This document shows positions 23,898 to 36,125 of a DNA stretch of 64,000 nt, one piece after another (positions within the stretch are counted from its first letter, which is position 1; each line of letters opens with the position of its first letter). Location of the stretch: assembly GCA_051294375.1 (NCBI GenBank), contig CM119263.1, positions 18,314,628-18,378,627 of the forward strand. Reading direction: 5' to 3'. The stretch comes from Paraspadella gotoi (lineage: Eukaryota; Chaetognatha). Under the pieces are notes generated by a model, which was not told the origin of the DNA, made no database searches, and was given only the letters and a program-made list of their open reading frames with translations. The translations under genes and the position numbers were made by a program.

Positions 23898-26556
23898 TTG
23901 CCCACGCTATTGGATCCCCAAACATTCGCCCGAGATATCCGGGTTACGCATCCTGGAATTGTTTCTCTCTTTTCTCCCTTCTCTCTCTCTCTCCTCTCTT
24001 AGTCCTAATGGGGAGACGATGGACATGGCGCGACGTCGTTTTCGCTACAGAGAGACGGAGACGGTTACGCGGTCTCTGTTTCTCCATCTCGTTTCTCTCC
24101 GTCTCCATCTTCGTGTTCTCCCTCTTCCACTTTATCTGTCTCTCTCTCTTCCTCTCTCGCCGGCGAAATCAATGTGATCCACCCACCCCGTGGTCGAACT
24201 GGCGATGCGGAAATCTCGAAATTCTGCAGAGGACCACGGGAGATGGACGGAGAGAGACCGAATGATTTATGCAGTTGTGTTTTTGGACATAGGACGAGGG
24301 AAACCTTTCACTCTCCTTATTTCATTAAAACTATATTAAAAAAGAATATAATATTAGAATTCAAACAGGATATCTACAAACTTTGCCTTGAAGGCGTCAA
24401 AGGCATTCATATTTTGTGGAAATCTTCGAGGTTTGATCAAGCTTCTATCCTTCTCTAATGGTCTTAAATAAATCAGGTTTCTGCATTTCTCTACATTCGT
24501 CCACCTTAAATTTTGATGAAAAATGCGGAATCGCGTCTTCGCCTATTACCAGAGTGATTTAGAATGTAAGGCTTAATATTTCATCTGTGATAAAGCAAAG
24601 AGTCGAACCTGTCTGTTCACCGCATGGATCCTTCAGAACGTTCACATCTTCCGAACGTGATTATGGTTATTCCCTTTTAAACTCTTATCCAACTTTAGGT
24701 GGTGACTTGGACTTCTCTCTTTTCTCTCTCCTCCCGTGCGTCTCTCCCCTCCTGCTGCGCCGTCGGTCTCGTGTATGCGTACTCGGACTTACGATTGTGT
24801 GTTCCACCTGCCGAAATCATCAAGAGATTAAGAAGCGCGTTCACTTAGTCCAACGCCATTCGTTTTCTGCCTCATCAAAATGTTGACACGATATACTATT
24901 TAAATTAACTTTTTCAGGTGAGCCAAAACCTAAATAAACTTTACAGGAGTAGGAAGTAATAAAACTTAAATTTCAAAGTTCAAGGCCAAGTCTCCGCCAA
25001 AAACTAACCAAACTAAACCAAAAAAAAACAAGAAACAATTTCTCGTTCTGTCTTTTTCTCTTTCTGAGAGTTCTCGAATGTAACAACATTGACTAATAAA
25101 GCGACGAGTATCGTGTTGCATTAATAGCCTTGTAATTTACATTGTTAACAACCAAATGTAAGAAGCAATTGAGTACAAACGCATGAAGATTGAACGGCAT
25201 TGAACGGCACTGAACGACATAGAAAAAACCTCACATGGAACGCTGGACTATTAAAAAGATAATATAAACGAATAATAAACTTAATACAAAATTAAATCAA
25301 GTAAAGAAACATTAAAACAAACCTGCTATCACCTCGTAAGGCTTGAAACTACTTAATATACTTCTTACTTTCTCTCACAAAGGTTAGATTTCTTACTCAG
25401 ATACTTAGTAAACGTTTTAGGGACCAAAAGGGCAACGATTTGGGACATAGTGAAAACGGATAATTTAACACTTTCCTTCTATACATCTTCCACGTCCTAC
25501 TTTCCCTCCCTTTTCTCCGTCTAACCTTTCTCGACTCCTCTTTTTCTGCAACTCTTTTTCTCCTTCTCTCCATCTCGTTTCGTCGGAAAATCTTTTTTCC
25601 TTACTTCTTTTTCTTTTTTCGTTTTGGAGACAGAAAAATCGACCCCAAAAAACGACGACCCGGACGACGAAGAAGACGAATACTGCGCAACGAGACCGCA
25701 CGAAAAAGGTCGCGACGAAAAAAGTCGTCTAAGTCGGAGGAAACATCGAGAAAGACGAAAACGGACGACGACGAACGACGAAAGACCGGCGACTCCCGCA
25801 CACATGACGACGACCGGCGACCAGTCACCGACGACATTAGCCGAGGCTTCGTCTCCACGCGTTTCCCCGAGACGCGGATTGCGTCCGACCGCCGCCAGGC
25901 GCCCCCCTACGTCACCACGCGCGTCGGGCCTGCGCCATTTGCATCTCATCTCGTGGGCGCGGCCCGCAAATGCGGCGTCTTTAGCCGTCAGAATACGGCC
26001 TACTGTTTCTATCTTGTCAGACTCAGTTCGACTCTTCTGGTTTATTTTTGATACTCCTCTATCTCTCCTCTCTCTCTCTCTCTCTCTTCTCTTTCTCTTC
26101 TTTCCTCTCGTCTTCTCTTCTCTCCCTCTCTCTCTCTTCTCCTCTTCACACATAGACAAGCTTACATGCTATCATAGGCGTTGGGGATGGCGTCGTTGTC
26201 ACATGGTTGCCATTAAATATTTTCACCTAAAAAATTTAGATAAAATTATATGTTTTTACCGAATTTTCTAGATTTTTGGAAAAAAAACTTTTGAGAAACT
26301 TTTAGGAAATAGAAATCCGTTTTTTATCTTGCTGATAGGGATCTTTCACTCTCCGAAATTACTTTTCATGTTCTCTACTTTTTAGGGCTAAAGTTCTCAA
26401 AAAGAGGAATGTTCATTTAGTGGTTAATCACGATCGGTGACTCTCTCCCGTTTCTCTTGCTCTCATGAGTCTAACCCACATTCGAACGCCCTCACATCTT
26501 CCGTCCCCTCTCACCTCTTTTCGGTCTCCTTCGCTCCTTCACGATGAACACCTTTC
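23898..26556 (-). repeat. Inverted partial copy of the 6-kb repeat unit
   Basis: From about 23999 the sequence is the reverse complement of 23866 back to about 20225, again with many small indels. Landmarks in order are CTTAGTCCTAATGGGG, the ends of the GA-rich block, the GTTCAATGCC repeats, the GTC-rich block and the stretch around AGGGCTAAAGTTCTCAAAAAG near 26400. Similarity stops near 26556. It contains DNA corresponding to the 244-N gap of the left arm. The first 100 bases (23898-23998) have no counterpart. Confidence 0.65.
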
Positions 26557-27244
26557 ACTCGATTCCTGTTTCCTCAAAACGGGTTCCTTCTTTGATGAAA
26601 CGATACCAGCACCATGTCACTGACTTGTGTTGTCCGTCGTTGTCAGCCAGCATCTTACTCTTGTACTATCTGGGCGGCCATTCCAGGTACATTTATCCAG
26701 GAATCTTAATCTATCATCAGGTTTCAATATCTTTGTCATCCACCTCTATCACTTTCGGTGAAAGTCAAGTGTCGGACTTTGACTCGTTATTCTTTATGAA
26801 AAGTCCAAGACTCGAATTGCTATAAGGAAAGGAAGGAAGAGGAAGAAAAATCATGATTTTTTCCTGTAAACTTATTCGAATAACTTTTGTAATATAATAG
26901 GTTCAGCTCACACACACCCGTTTGCTATGTTCTCGTCGTCGTTGCTTCACCCTTGTATGCAAACAGTTTGTATACCAAATGGAATATCGACTCTTTGAAA
27001 ACTCAAAGTTTGGCAGCCCAACCCTCCAACTCCTAGACAGAGCTTTTAAGCTACTCCGTTTTCGCATTGATCAGCGTGCACATCGACGAGTCGAACCGCA
27101 TGGCGTGGGATCACTTAGCCTCTCTCATCTCACATCTTCCTGTCACTATTAACCTCCCACCCACACTCTCCCACACTCCTCTCCAGAAAGCCTATAATCA
27201 GACTCCCGATCATCGTTCAGAGCTCTAGACCAGAGGTTCGTCGA
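26557..27244. other. Single-copy stretch, no gene recognised
   Basis: Does not match the left arm. Contains frames of 93 and 76 codons (26544-26825 and 26922-27152) of mixed composition but without good splice sites or family resemblance. Confidence 0.4.
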
Positions 27245-29653
27245 CCGTGATCACTGGTAATCCCTATTTTCCAGCGACATTGGACAAAGCTATTAGGGTT
27301 TAGTAGACACTGCCGTGACTGACGACTCGTAACAAGATGAGATAGAAGAACTTGAGAGAAATATGAGAGACAAGACTTTCGAATGCAGAACGATGACTCT
27401 GCAGAGATGCGAGTACTGTTGATATTTATTCCCGAGAGTACCGGTGGCTTCCCTATACGAAATGAGAATGGTATAGATGTTTCAATAGAAGAGTCGTTTG
27501 CGAGAGATGTTTGAAGAATGATACGATTACGATGATGAATTCGTTCGTCCTCGGCGATCGCATCAGCGCACTACTGGACGTCGACTGACGTGGCGACTGC
27601 ACAGGCACAGTGCACAGTGTAGTCGCGACAACGACCTTAGCGTCTCGCTGCCTTGTCCCATGTTCATGTTGTACGATCGTCGCAGCGGGTCGGGGACCCT
27701 TTCGAAACACTCGTGTTTCGTCCCTTAGTGGTGACGTGCGTGTGACGAATTCTTTTCTGTCTGTCCTGCTCTTCGTTCCCGTCTCCGTTTTCTTTCTGTC
27801 GACTGATTTTCTGACCTCTCATCAATACGTGTTGTGGCGTCTTGCTCCTTTGCTGTGCTCATACTTCGTCTGTCTCATCTTAGCTTCTCGTCTCTAGTCT
27901 TCTCGGGGGCGGTAAGAAGGCTCTGCTCTACGCGGCGCAGCCGGAAGGAGGGCAAGGCGGAGCGTTCTCGCCCACAGACACTCCCACACCTTCATTGATT
28001 ACATTTTATGTCAGCGATAACTGCGGCAAGACTAATTAAAATATTCTTCCCTCCAATTGCAGCGATGTAGAACTAAACGCCAATTGAAGTGTGCTCTTAA
28101 AGGGAGTAATCAAAGGTTGGAGTGTGGTTATAATGCGTGGAAAAGAAGGTTGAAAAAAAAGGAATGTAGTATTGCGCGACCTGTCAGCAGTGTATATTTA
28201 GGGCTATAATTTATATCCTGTTCGACACTCTGTGGAAACGATGACGAGGAGTGAGGGAGAAAAAAGAAAGATAAGTAAGAAAGAAAAGAAGAAAGGTAAG
28301 AAAACAACAAAAGGAAGAACGGAAGAAAACAAAAGAAGAAGGAAAAGAAAACAACGAGAGAAAGAAAGAAAGAGAGCGAGAGAACAAAGAAAGCGCACGA
28401 AACCGGAAATAAAGGACAACAAGGGTTGGGAACCAAGTAAGAAATATACAAGAAATAAGGATAAGAAAAAGAAAGAAAAGAAAGAAAGAAAGAGAAATGA
28501 AAAAAAAAGAAAGAAAGAAAGAACCGAGAAAGTCCAACTCAATCCAACATCCATATAGCCAGACCAACCAACGAAACTCATTAACACACATCACGAAATG
28601 ATAAGAAAAAATTACAAATACCACTCTCTATAATATTATAAAATGCGAACCTGGCTATACACAAACCCTGCCAAACCCGACTTATTAATTTCTGGTTCTT
28701 CCCCATATTCGTGTCGTACGCATCTTGGTTTACCTCGCAGGAATCCTATTTTACCTACACAAGATGTATTTACGACCCAAATATTGGCGCTTTAGGCAAT
28801 AAATTCGTGACCCCGAAATACAAGAGAAAAAGAAAACGAAAAAAAATCTATTTAAGTGAACGCAGGCAAGCGAATTTTTGAGTTAAAACAAAAACAACTA
28901 AATCAGGTGATTTTTTTTCCGAAGCTTGTATTGATAGAGTTTTACGAGAGATTTAACCTAAACGTTCATTGATTTTCATATTTCTAGACCTTTGCTCTCA
29001 GTGTTCTAGATCTCATATTCATTACGGTGCGCAACATATATCTCGCAGCACTATAAGTTCTAAGAGCTTTAGCACGTAAATTGCTGCGACCACAGTGCGT
29101 TCGCTGCAACCTTCGTTGCGTGTTCTGAAAAAAAATTCTGTGTAAACTTATTACCATAAAGTATTCGAAACCGTTTTTTTTTTTCTAATTTCGTTCCCTT
29201 TAGTTTTTCTTTTTTCGTTTTCGAACGAAGTCTTGGCTAAACCATTTGGGTTCAAAAATTTTATTAGCGTCCTAGCTAAGCACGTTTCACACATGGGCAA
29301 AAAAAGGTATATATTATTTAATATTAATTTAATTTTTTTATTTCTTTTTCTCAAATGAAAACTTTTTTCATTTTGATTTTTCTTCCAAACGTTTGTTCTT
29401 ATCGCGTTTGCTTCTCGCTCTTCTCTCGTTGTTTTCTCCCGCTTCCGTCTCTTTTTTTACCCTGTCACTCCCTCTCCACTCTCTCTCGATGGTTCAAACT
29501 AAATGAGGCAAAACAGAAAAAATTTTTCCCATAGAACTCATATTGGTAGTCAACGGAAGGAGGGAAGAATATTTAATTAGGCGGTTTATCGCGTGAGATT
29601 ACAATGAATCAATTGAAGGGGGAGCGTGGGGGAGACAGCGCGCGCGGCGCCGC

Positions 29654-29685
<32 letters not shown>

Positions 29686-29832
29686 AGAAGAGAGAAGAGA
29701 AAGAGAGAGAAAGAAGAGAGAGAAGAGAGAGGAGAGAGAGAAGAGAAAAAATTTCGACTCCCTGAACTCGAGTTTTCAATCCCCTGGATTCACATGCCAT
29801 GGTGCAAACCTCAATGTCGAACTCCTCCCTCC

Positions 29833-29881
<49 letters not shown>

Positions 29882-32800
29882 CTCTCTCCTCTCTCTCTCT
29901 CTCTCCTCTCTCTCTCCTCCTGAAAATAGCATTTGCCGTGCTCTGCGTGACCTCTGCCGGCGACGAACGGGGCGATTAGGCTCGACGGGGGGGGGTAAGG
30001 AGGAGTGGGAAAGGTGAGAGCGAATCGGGCGGTTGAGTTGAGGGCTGCTGTGGGTGAGGTTGTTATAACTGAAGTCATTCGACATGGCCAATACAAATAG
30101 CGGTGATGCTGCTTAGTACTCATCAGTTTCAAACATGCGGGACCTTTCAAACGCACAAACTGACATAAGGAGCTGACAAACAATGGACAAATATAAGAAG
30201 TGATAAGATGGACAGCGAACGTCCGCCAAAGTGAGGCCTCGAGGTCAGAAAGGTCAGGAGAAACGACAAAGGATTCATTCGTGAAGACGAGCGGAAAGGA
30301 GAGCGAAAAAGGTTGAGAGGGGACGGAAGATGTGAGGCCGTCTCGAATATGTGCGGTTAAGACCTCAGCAGAGCAGAGAAACGGGAGAGATCACGTTCGC
30401 TATATAACACAAATGAACGAATTTTCTTTTTGAGAAACTTTAGCCCTAAAAGTACGAGAAATGACAAAGTAATTTCGGGAGAGTGAAAGATTCCTCATCA
30501 GCAAGATACAAAAACGGCATTCTCGATTATTCAAAGTTTTTCTCAAAAGTTTTTCTTTCAAACAATCTCTATAATTGTCCCAATATTTACTAAAATTTCT
30601 AGCGTGAATAATATTTTAATGGGGCAAGCCAGAATGTGACAACCGACGCCCATTCCACCGCCTATGATAGATGTTGCTTGTCTAATGTGATGAGTGAGAG
30701 AGAGAGAAGAGGACGGAGCGAGAGAGACGCGAGAGAGAGCAGAGAGCATGAGAGAGAGAGAGAGAGAGAGAGAGGATGAGAGAGAGAGAGAGATAGAGAG
30801 AGTATCATAAAATATAACCAAGAAAGAGTCGGACTGAGTCTGACAGAAGATAGAAACTCTAGACGGCGTGATTTCTTGACGCCTTAAAAGACGCCGCATC
30901 TTTGACGGGCCGCGCCCACGAGATGAATGCAAATGGCGCAGGCGACCGCGCGTGGCGTTGACGCGCTGGCGCGTCGACGCCAAAATCCGCGTCTCCGCGA
31001 CGGAAACGCGTGGGAGCACGATGTGCTCTTCGGCCTAATGCTGGTCCGGTGGACTGGGTCGCCCGGTTCGTCGTCGATCGTGTGCGGAGTCCGTCGTCTT
31101 CGTCGTCGCTCGTCGTGCGTTTTCGTGTCTTTTCTCGAATGTTTTCTCCGACTTAGACGACTTCGTCGTCAGACTTTTTCGTTTGTCGTCGTCGTTGCCG
31201 CTCGCTCTAGATTCGTTCGCTTCTTCGTCGTCGGGTCGTCCGTTGTCTCTGGGTCGCCGAGTCAATCTTTTCTTCAAAAACGAAAAAAAAGAAAAAAGAA
31301 AGTAGGATTGAAAAAAAACGATTTTCCGACGAAAACGAGATGGAGACTAAGGGGAGAAAAATGAAGTGGAAGATAAAAAAGAGGAGTCGAGGAAGGTTAA
31401 GACGGAGAAAAGGGGAGAGAAAGGCTAGGAGTGGAAGATGTATAGAAGGAAAGTGGTTAAATATTTTCCGTGTGTTTCACGTTTCCCCAAAATTCGTTGC
31501 CCTTTTTGCCTAAAACGTCTTTACTATATATCTGAGTGAAGAATACTTACCTTTGTGAGAGAAAGTAAGAATTATTATATTAGTAGTTCTCAAGCTTTAC
31601 GAGCGTGAAGCAGGTTTGTTTTATGTTTCTTTACTTGATTTACTTTTGTGTTTAAGGGTTTTATTAATTCCGTTTATATTATCTTTTTATAGTCCAGCGT
31701 TCATTGCGTTTTCGTATGTCGTTCAATGCCTTCAAGCCTATTCAATGCCGTTCAATGCCGTTTGTACTTCAATTGCTTCTACATTTGGTTTGATTTAACC
31801 AATGTAAAATTACCAACCGCTTTAACTGCAACACGATTACTCGTCCGCTTATAGTCATTTTACATTCGAGAACTCTACAGAAAGAGAAAAGACAGAACGG
31901 AGAAATTGTTTCTTGTTTTTGGTTTTAGTTGTTAGTTTTTGGCGAGACTTGGCCTTGGAACTTTGAAAATTTAGTTTTTTACTTCTACCTGTAAAGTTAT
32001 TTAGGTTTTGCGCTCACCTGAAACAAGTTAATTAATAGTATTATCACGTGTCAACTTTTTGATGATGGCCAGAACGAATTCGCGTTGGACTATAAGTGAA
32101 CGCGGGTTTCTTAAATCTCTTGATGATTCCGCAGGGTGGAACACGACAAATCGTATCTTGGAATGAGTTCTTTGAGATCGACAAGAGACAATGGAAGGGG
32201 GTAAGGATAAATTTGTGAGCGAGAGAGAGAGAGAGAGATGAGGAGAGAGGAGACGAGAGAGCGAGAGAGAGAGACGAGAGAGAGAAAGAAAATGTGAAAA
32301 GCAGAGAGAGTCAGAGTCACAGTCTAATAAAAGTTTCGGAGTATTTTAAGGAGTCCCTTTTCCAAATGAAAGGGAAAGTCAAGACCCATCAATCACGTTC
32401 GTCGAGAAATATGTGAATCGCTTCTCGAAGAATTCTCATCATTCGCGGTGACAGACCAGTGTTCGACATCTTTGCTTTTTTATCAACAAGAATTGAAAAT
32501 ATTTAAAGCTCTTATACCAATTCATAAGGATCACCTCGCTGTAATAGGCGCAAGACGCGCTTCGCATTTACTTCATCAAAAGTTTATAAGGTGACGAATG
32601 TTATGAGCAAATGCAGCAAGAAAACCTGAGTCTTTATTTTCATAAGGATTCCATTTAGAGAAGAATATAAAGCTTGATTCAACCTCGAAAGTTATTTCCC
32701 ACCAAAATATGAATGCCTTTGACGCCTTCTCAAGGCAAAGTTGCTTAGAATCTCTGTTGATTCAAAATCTTATAATATTATATTTTAATGAAATAAGGAG

Positions 32801-33330
32801 AGTGAAAGGTTTTTCCTCGTCCGATGTCCAAAACACAACCTGATAAATTTACCATTCGGTCTCTCTTCTCCGCTCCATCTTCGGTTGGTCCTTCGCAATT
32901 TCCCCGAGATTCGATTCGCCAGTCAGACCACGTCGGATCTACATTGAGTTCCGGCGGCGAGAGAGAGAGAGGAGACAGATAGATAGGGAGAGGGAGAACA
33001 ACGAAGATGGAGACGGAGAGAAACTAAGGATTGGAGACACCGAGACACCTCAGACGACATCCCGCTCGTTGTCAGCTGTCGTGTCCGCGCCGCTTGGCTC
33101 GCATTGGCCGGCCCGCCCTGTTCCTACCTCTGTTATCCAGTGGTCGCATCTCCTGCGCGCACTCCTTCTCTGGATGCGCTTCTGTCCGCTCTGGCGTGCC
33201 CGGCCTGTCCTGCCGTTCCAAGCCCCGCCTTCGCGGCTGTGCGGTAACGTCTCTCGTTCCTCTCTGTAGCGAACGACGTCGCGCATTCCAGCGTCTTGCC
33301 CCATTAGGACTAAGAGAAGAGAGGAGAAGG
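27245..33330 (+). repeat. Copy 3 of the 6-kb repeat unit, contiguous
   Basis: The only copy without N runs. It shows the full order: dispersed repeat remnant, purine-rich GAAA block (28230-28560), T-rich block, GA and CT tracts (29650-29930), short G-run, GA tract (30690-30810), GTC-rich block (31060-31260), GTTCAATGCC remnants and the terminal GA tract. It is longer than the matching parts of copy 1 because of many interspersed extra bases, a pattern typical of read noise. It also carries a 191-base GC-rich insertion (33050-33240) absent from copy 2. No enzyme gene is seen. Confidence 0.7.
33050..33240. other. GC-rich 191-bp insertion in copy 3
   Basis: Copy 2 reads GAGACACCGCGGTAACG without interruption at 23777-23793. 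Copy 3 has 191 bases between GAGACACC and GCGGTAACG. The insert is conspicuously GC-rich compared with its surroundings and is open over 33031-33411, but the frame is not recognisable as a protein. No target-site duplication is obvious. Confidence 0.55.
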
Positions 33331-33776
33331 AGAAGAAAGATGAGTAAAACATTCCGGAGTGCTGCTAACCCGGTTCTCGCGAGTGTTTGCGCCAGCGTCC
33401 ACTCACGTTGACTTGACGAGAAGAGAGAGAGAGTGAGAGAGAAAGAGAGAGAGAGAGAGAGTAAAGGGAGAAGAAGCCTGGCCAAAGGAGACGAGGGGTA
33501 AAGGCGGCTTGAAATTCTTGAACGAAACGTAAGAGCTGTGAACGCGATGCGGAATGGAAAAGGAAATCAATCGGGCAGTTTGAAATTTTTTTAAAAAATA
33601 TTATACTAAATATATTATTGAATAAAATACATCATATGGCCACCTCCACTCAAAAAGCTTAAAAACTAAAACATTTCTTCAGATAGATTATTAGTAAACT
33701 AAAAGAAATAAAAGAAATAAAATTCATATTCGATATTCTGTAAAATAGTTGTGCCCTAATCGTAGTCTTTTCCATT

Positions 33777-34004
33777 NNNNNNNNNNNNNNNNNNNNNNNN
33801 NNNNNNNNNNNNNNNNNNNNNNNNNNNNNNNNNNNNNNNNNNNNNNNNNNNNNNNNNNNNNNNNNNNNNNNNNNNNNNNNNNNNNNNNNNNNNNNNNNNN
33901 NNNNNNNNNNNNNNNNNNNNNNNNNNNNNNNNNNNNNNNNNNNNNNNNNNNNNNNNNNNNNNNNNNNNNNNNNNNNNNNNNNNNNNNNNNNNNNNNNNNN
34001 NNNN
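33777..34004. other. Assembly gap, 228 N
   Basis: Run of N; the flanks are AT-rich on the left and (GAAA)n-like on the right. Confidence 0.95.
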
Positions 34005-34102
34005 TGAAAGGAAAAAAGAAGGAAGACGAGAGAAAGAGAAAGAAAGCAAAAAGAAAGAGAGGGAAAGAAAAAAGAAGGAATTAAGAAGAGAGAGAAAAGA
34101 AA

Positions 34103-34315
34103 NNNNNNNNNNNNNNNNNNNNNNNNNNNNNNNNNNNNNNNNNNNNNNNNNNNNNNNNNNNNNNNNNNNNNNNNNNNNNNNNNNNNNNNNNNNNNNNNNN
34201 NNNNNNNNNNNNNNNNNNNNNNNNNNNNNNNNNNNNNNNNNNNNNNNNNNNNNNNNNNNNNNNNNNNNNNNNNNNNNNNNNNNNNNNNNNNNNNNNNNNN
34301 NNNNNNNNNNNNNNN
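34103..34315. other. Assembly gap, 213 N
   Basis: Run of N within purine-rich DNA. Confidence 0.95.
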
Positions 34316-34598
34316 TGGAGAAAAAACCCAGGAGTATCATGGAAAACATCCTTGAAAATGAAATGGAATGAATAATGAAGTCGATTTGTGAAACAAGAAA
34401 AGAAAGAGAGGGCGTAAGAAAAAAAAGAAAGTAGAGAAAGTAACGATAAACTCGAGTGAAAAGAAACGAAAAGATAAAAAGAAAGAAAGAAATATTGAGA
34501 GAAAAAGTAGGAAAGACAGAAAGATAGAGAGTAAGAATGGAAATAAGTTTTTAAAAAGTAAGTTAAGAAAGCAAGTGAATTTCCATGACGGAAAAAAA

Positions 34599-34652
34599 NN
34601 NNNNNNNNNNNNNNNNNNNNNNNNNNNNNNNNNNNNNNNNNNNNNNNNNNNN
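34599..34652. other. Assembly gap, 54 N
   Basis: Run of N after purine-rich DNA. Confidence 0.95.
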
Positions 34653-34763
34653 CTTTATATAAAAATATACAAAAACAATGTACTTTTTGAAAAAAAAACA
34701 CGAGTCGGTGCCGGCGAAGCAAATCGACAGAAGGGTTGAGGGATGAAGTGATCACGATGGGCG

Positions 34764-34788
34764 NNNNNNNNNNNNNNNNNNNNNNNNN
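34764..34788. other. 25-N assembly gap next to a duplicated fragment
   Basis: The left flank ends in GGGATGAAGTGATCACGATG, which recurs almost unchanged at 36532-36552. Confidence 0.95.
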
Positions 34789-34886
34789 TCAGGTGAGCGC
34801 GATTCCGCGACGAGTCAAACGCGGACGTAAGGCCAGGTGCAACGTGTTTCAGTGCCAGTCACGACTGGTCGGTTGTCGGGACTTAC

Positions 34887-35150
34887 GAGCCCGGGCGTGT
34901 CGATGAAGGGTGGACGAGCGGGAAACTTCTTGGCTTTTGGAGGTAGGTGGATCTCGGTGGTGGAGGATTTGTAGTCCTTGAATAGAACCGCCGTGGGGAT
35001 TTGGAAGGGGTTTGAAGTGGCAGGGTTAGTACGTGGGTGTATTGGAGGGTGGCGTTGCCGGTGAGCGACTTCTCGTTATTGCCGACCGGAAGTGACGCGG
35101 TAAACGCGTGAAGTCTCTTGGCGTACTCGCATGGCACGTCCGGTCTTCTG
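34887..35150 (-). CDS. Candidate exon with strong splice donor
   Basis: On the minus strand the frame reads VPCEYAKRLHAFTASLPVGN and then GNATLQYTHVLTLPLQTPSK. It then shifts within a run of four C; five C would join it to AVLFKDYKSSTTEIHLPPKA and KKFPARPPFIDTPGL. The segment ends exactly at GTAAGT (34881-34886 on the plus strand), a near-ideal 5-prime splice site, in phase 0. Composition is that of an extracellular or linker protein, with an NAT sequon, but no family is recognised. The 5-prime border is unclear because two frames are open upstream of 35140. A single homopolymer error restoring a long frame that ends at a donor makes this a good exon candidate. Confidence 0.4.
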
Positions 35151-35309
35151 GATGTGTTCGCTCGAAAGCAACCAGTTTAATGAAGGATACTTTACGCGGC
35201 CCGAGTGGTTGCCTATGATTACGAAAAAGAATGGTGAAAACTAAGATCGCGGGTGTGAAACAGATTTATAGCAATCTCCGATCTAAAGACTAATCAGAAA
35301 AGAACGTGA

Positions 35310-35459
35310 TCTTCTTGCCTCGGAGGTAGTAAAGTCGTCAAATACGTTGGCGCGAAGATCTCCGCCGCCTCCACGAGTGCCCTTCTTTCCATTCCGCGTA
35401 AAACTTCAAAACACATCCTGTTGGGGGAAGACATTTACTTCGAAGACAACGTCAAATAA
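35310..35459 (+). CDS. Candidate terminal exon, up to 49 codons
   Basis: Open frame bounded by TGA at 35307 and TAA at 35457-35459. The body reads GSKVVKYVGAKISAASTSAL, then IPRKTSKHILLGEDIYFEDN before the stop. A possible acceptor is CGGAG just before 35325. The minus strand is open for 41 codons over the same span, so the strand is not certain. The Ser/Ala and mixed acidic-aromatic end look protein-like. Family unknown. Confidence 0.35.
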   Translation, partial: SSCLGGSKVVKYVGAKISAASTSALLSIPRKTSKHILLGEDIYFEDNVK

Positions 35460-35565
35460 GCCCTTGTAAGAATATATTTATTTTAATTCTAATATTAAGG
35501 ATTATTAGGTGGTCCTGTGGTGTCCAAAACCTTGGAGAATCCGCTCGTTGTGAACGCAAAGAGTC

Positions 35566-35781
35566 TTGCCTCGCAACGCCGACGAAGTGTTGGACGCTTG
35601 GCGTTTGTTTTACATTTTCCCATGTCCGCTAGGACATTTCGGCAGAAGGAGGAGAAGAGGGGCGAGGCGTGGGAGGGAAGAGGAAGGAGAGGGAAAGAAC
35701 GAGGAGAATCCGGAAGACAAAGTTCGTATCGACGGAAAAAAAGGTCAATCTCCGTCTCAATCCTTAACCGAAAAAAAATAA
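35566..35781 (+). CDS. Candidate exon ending at TAA
   Basis: Open frame of about 71 codons: PRNADEVLDAWRLFYIFPCP, an Arg-rich stretch, then KNEENPEDKVRIDGKKGQSP and SQSLTEKK before TAA. A second frame is open over the same DNA (35517-35831), starting VVSKTLENPLVVNAKSLASQ. A one-base error near 35562 could join the start of that frame to this one. No family recognised. Confidence 0.3.
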   Translation: MPRNADEVLDAWRLFYIFPCPLGHFGRRRRRGARRGREEEGEGKNEENPEDKVRIDGKKGQSPSQSLTEKK

Positions 35782-36125
35782 ATACAAAGGTAAAAACAAT
35801 GAACTGTGGAGAGCGTGGAAACGGAGTGTGAAATATCTGGGAAGAGAAAAGGAACGAGGATTATGGGACGACCCGAGGTCGGATATAATTTTTGTTGAAT
35901 GGGTTCGTCTCCTCCTCTCTCCTCGATATTCGCCTAGACGGTTCCTAGTCATCAATTCAGCATGACGCGGAGCGTGTTTGTGCTATAGAGGTCAAGCATC
36001 TCTGAGTTTTGTGAGATAGTCGGGTAAGAATGCCATGGAGATAAAAAATTGGAATAAAGTAGCTATCGAGCGGGAGGAAAGATGGTCGGGAAAGAAAAGG
36101 GTGAAAAAGGAGGGGAGGAACGTGA

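Larger units (their letters stand above)
33331..34763. other. Purine-rich and gap-rich stretch
   Basis: Contains a (GA)n tract near 33421-33465, AT-rich DNA at 33580-33750, and GAAA-rich fragments between N runs. The piece at 34663-34763 is an imperfect, shortened copy of 36389-36556. No gene supported. Confidence 0.6.

Noticed and set aside
28204-28624. Overlapping 108-137-codon frames
   Set aside because: Both strands open over a (GAAA)n-type block; simple-repeat artefact.
33031-33411. 126-codon Arg/Ser/Cys-rich frame
   Set aside because: Arises from the GC-rich insert joined to repeat DNA; no protein family recognised and no start context.
33749-34755. Frames of 111-224 codons
   Set aside because: Mostly N; not real reading frames.
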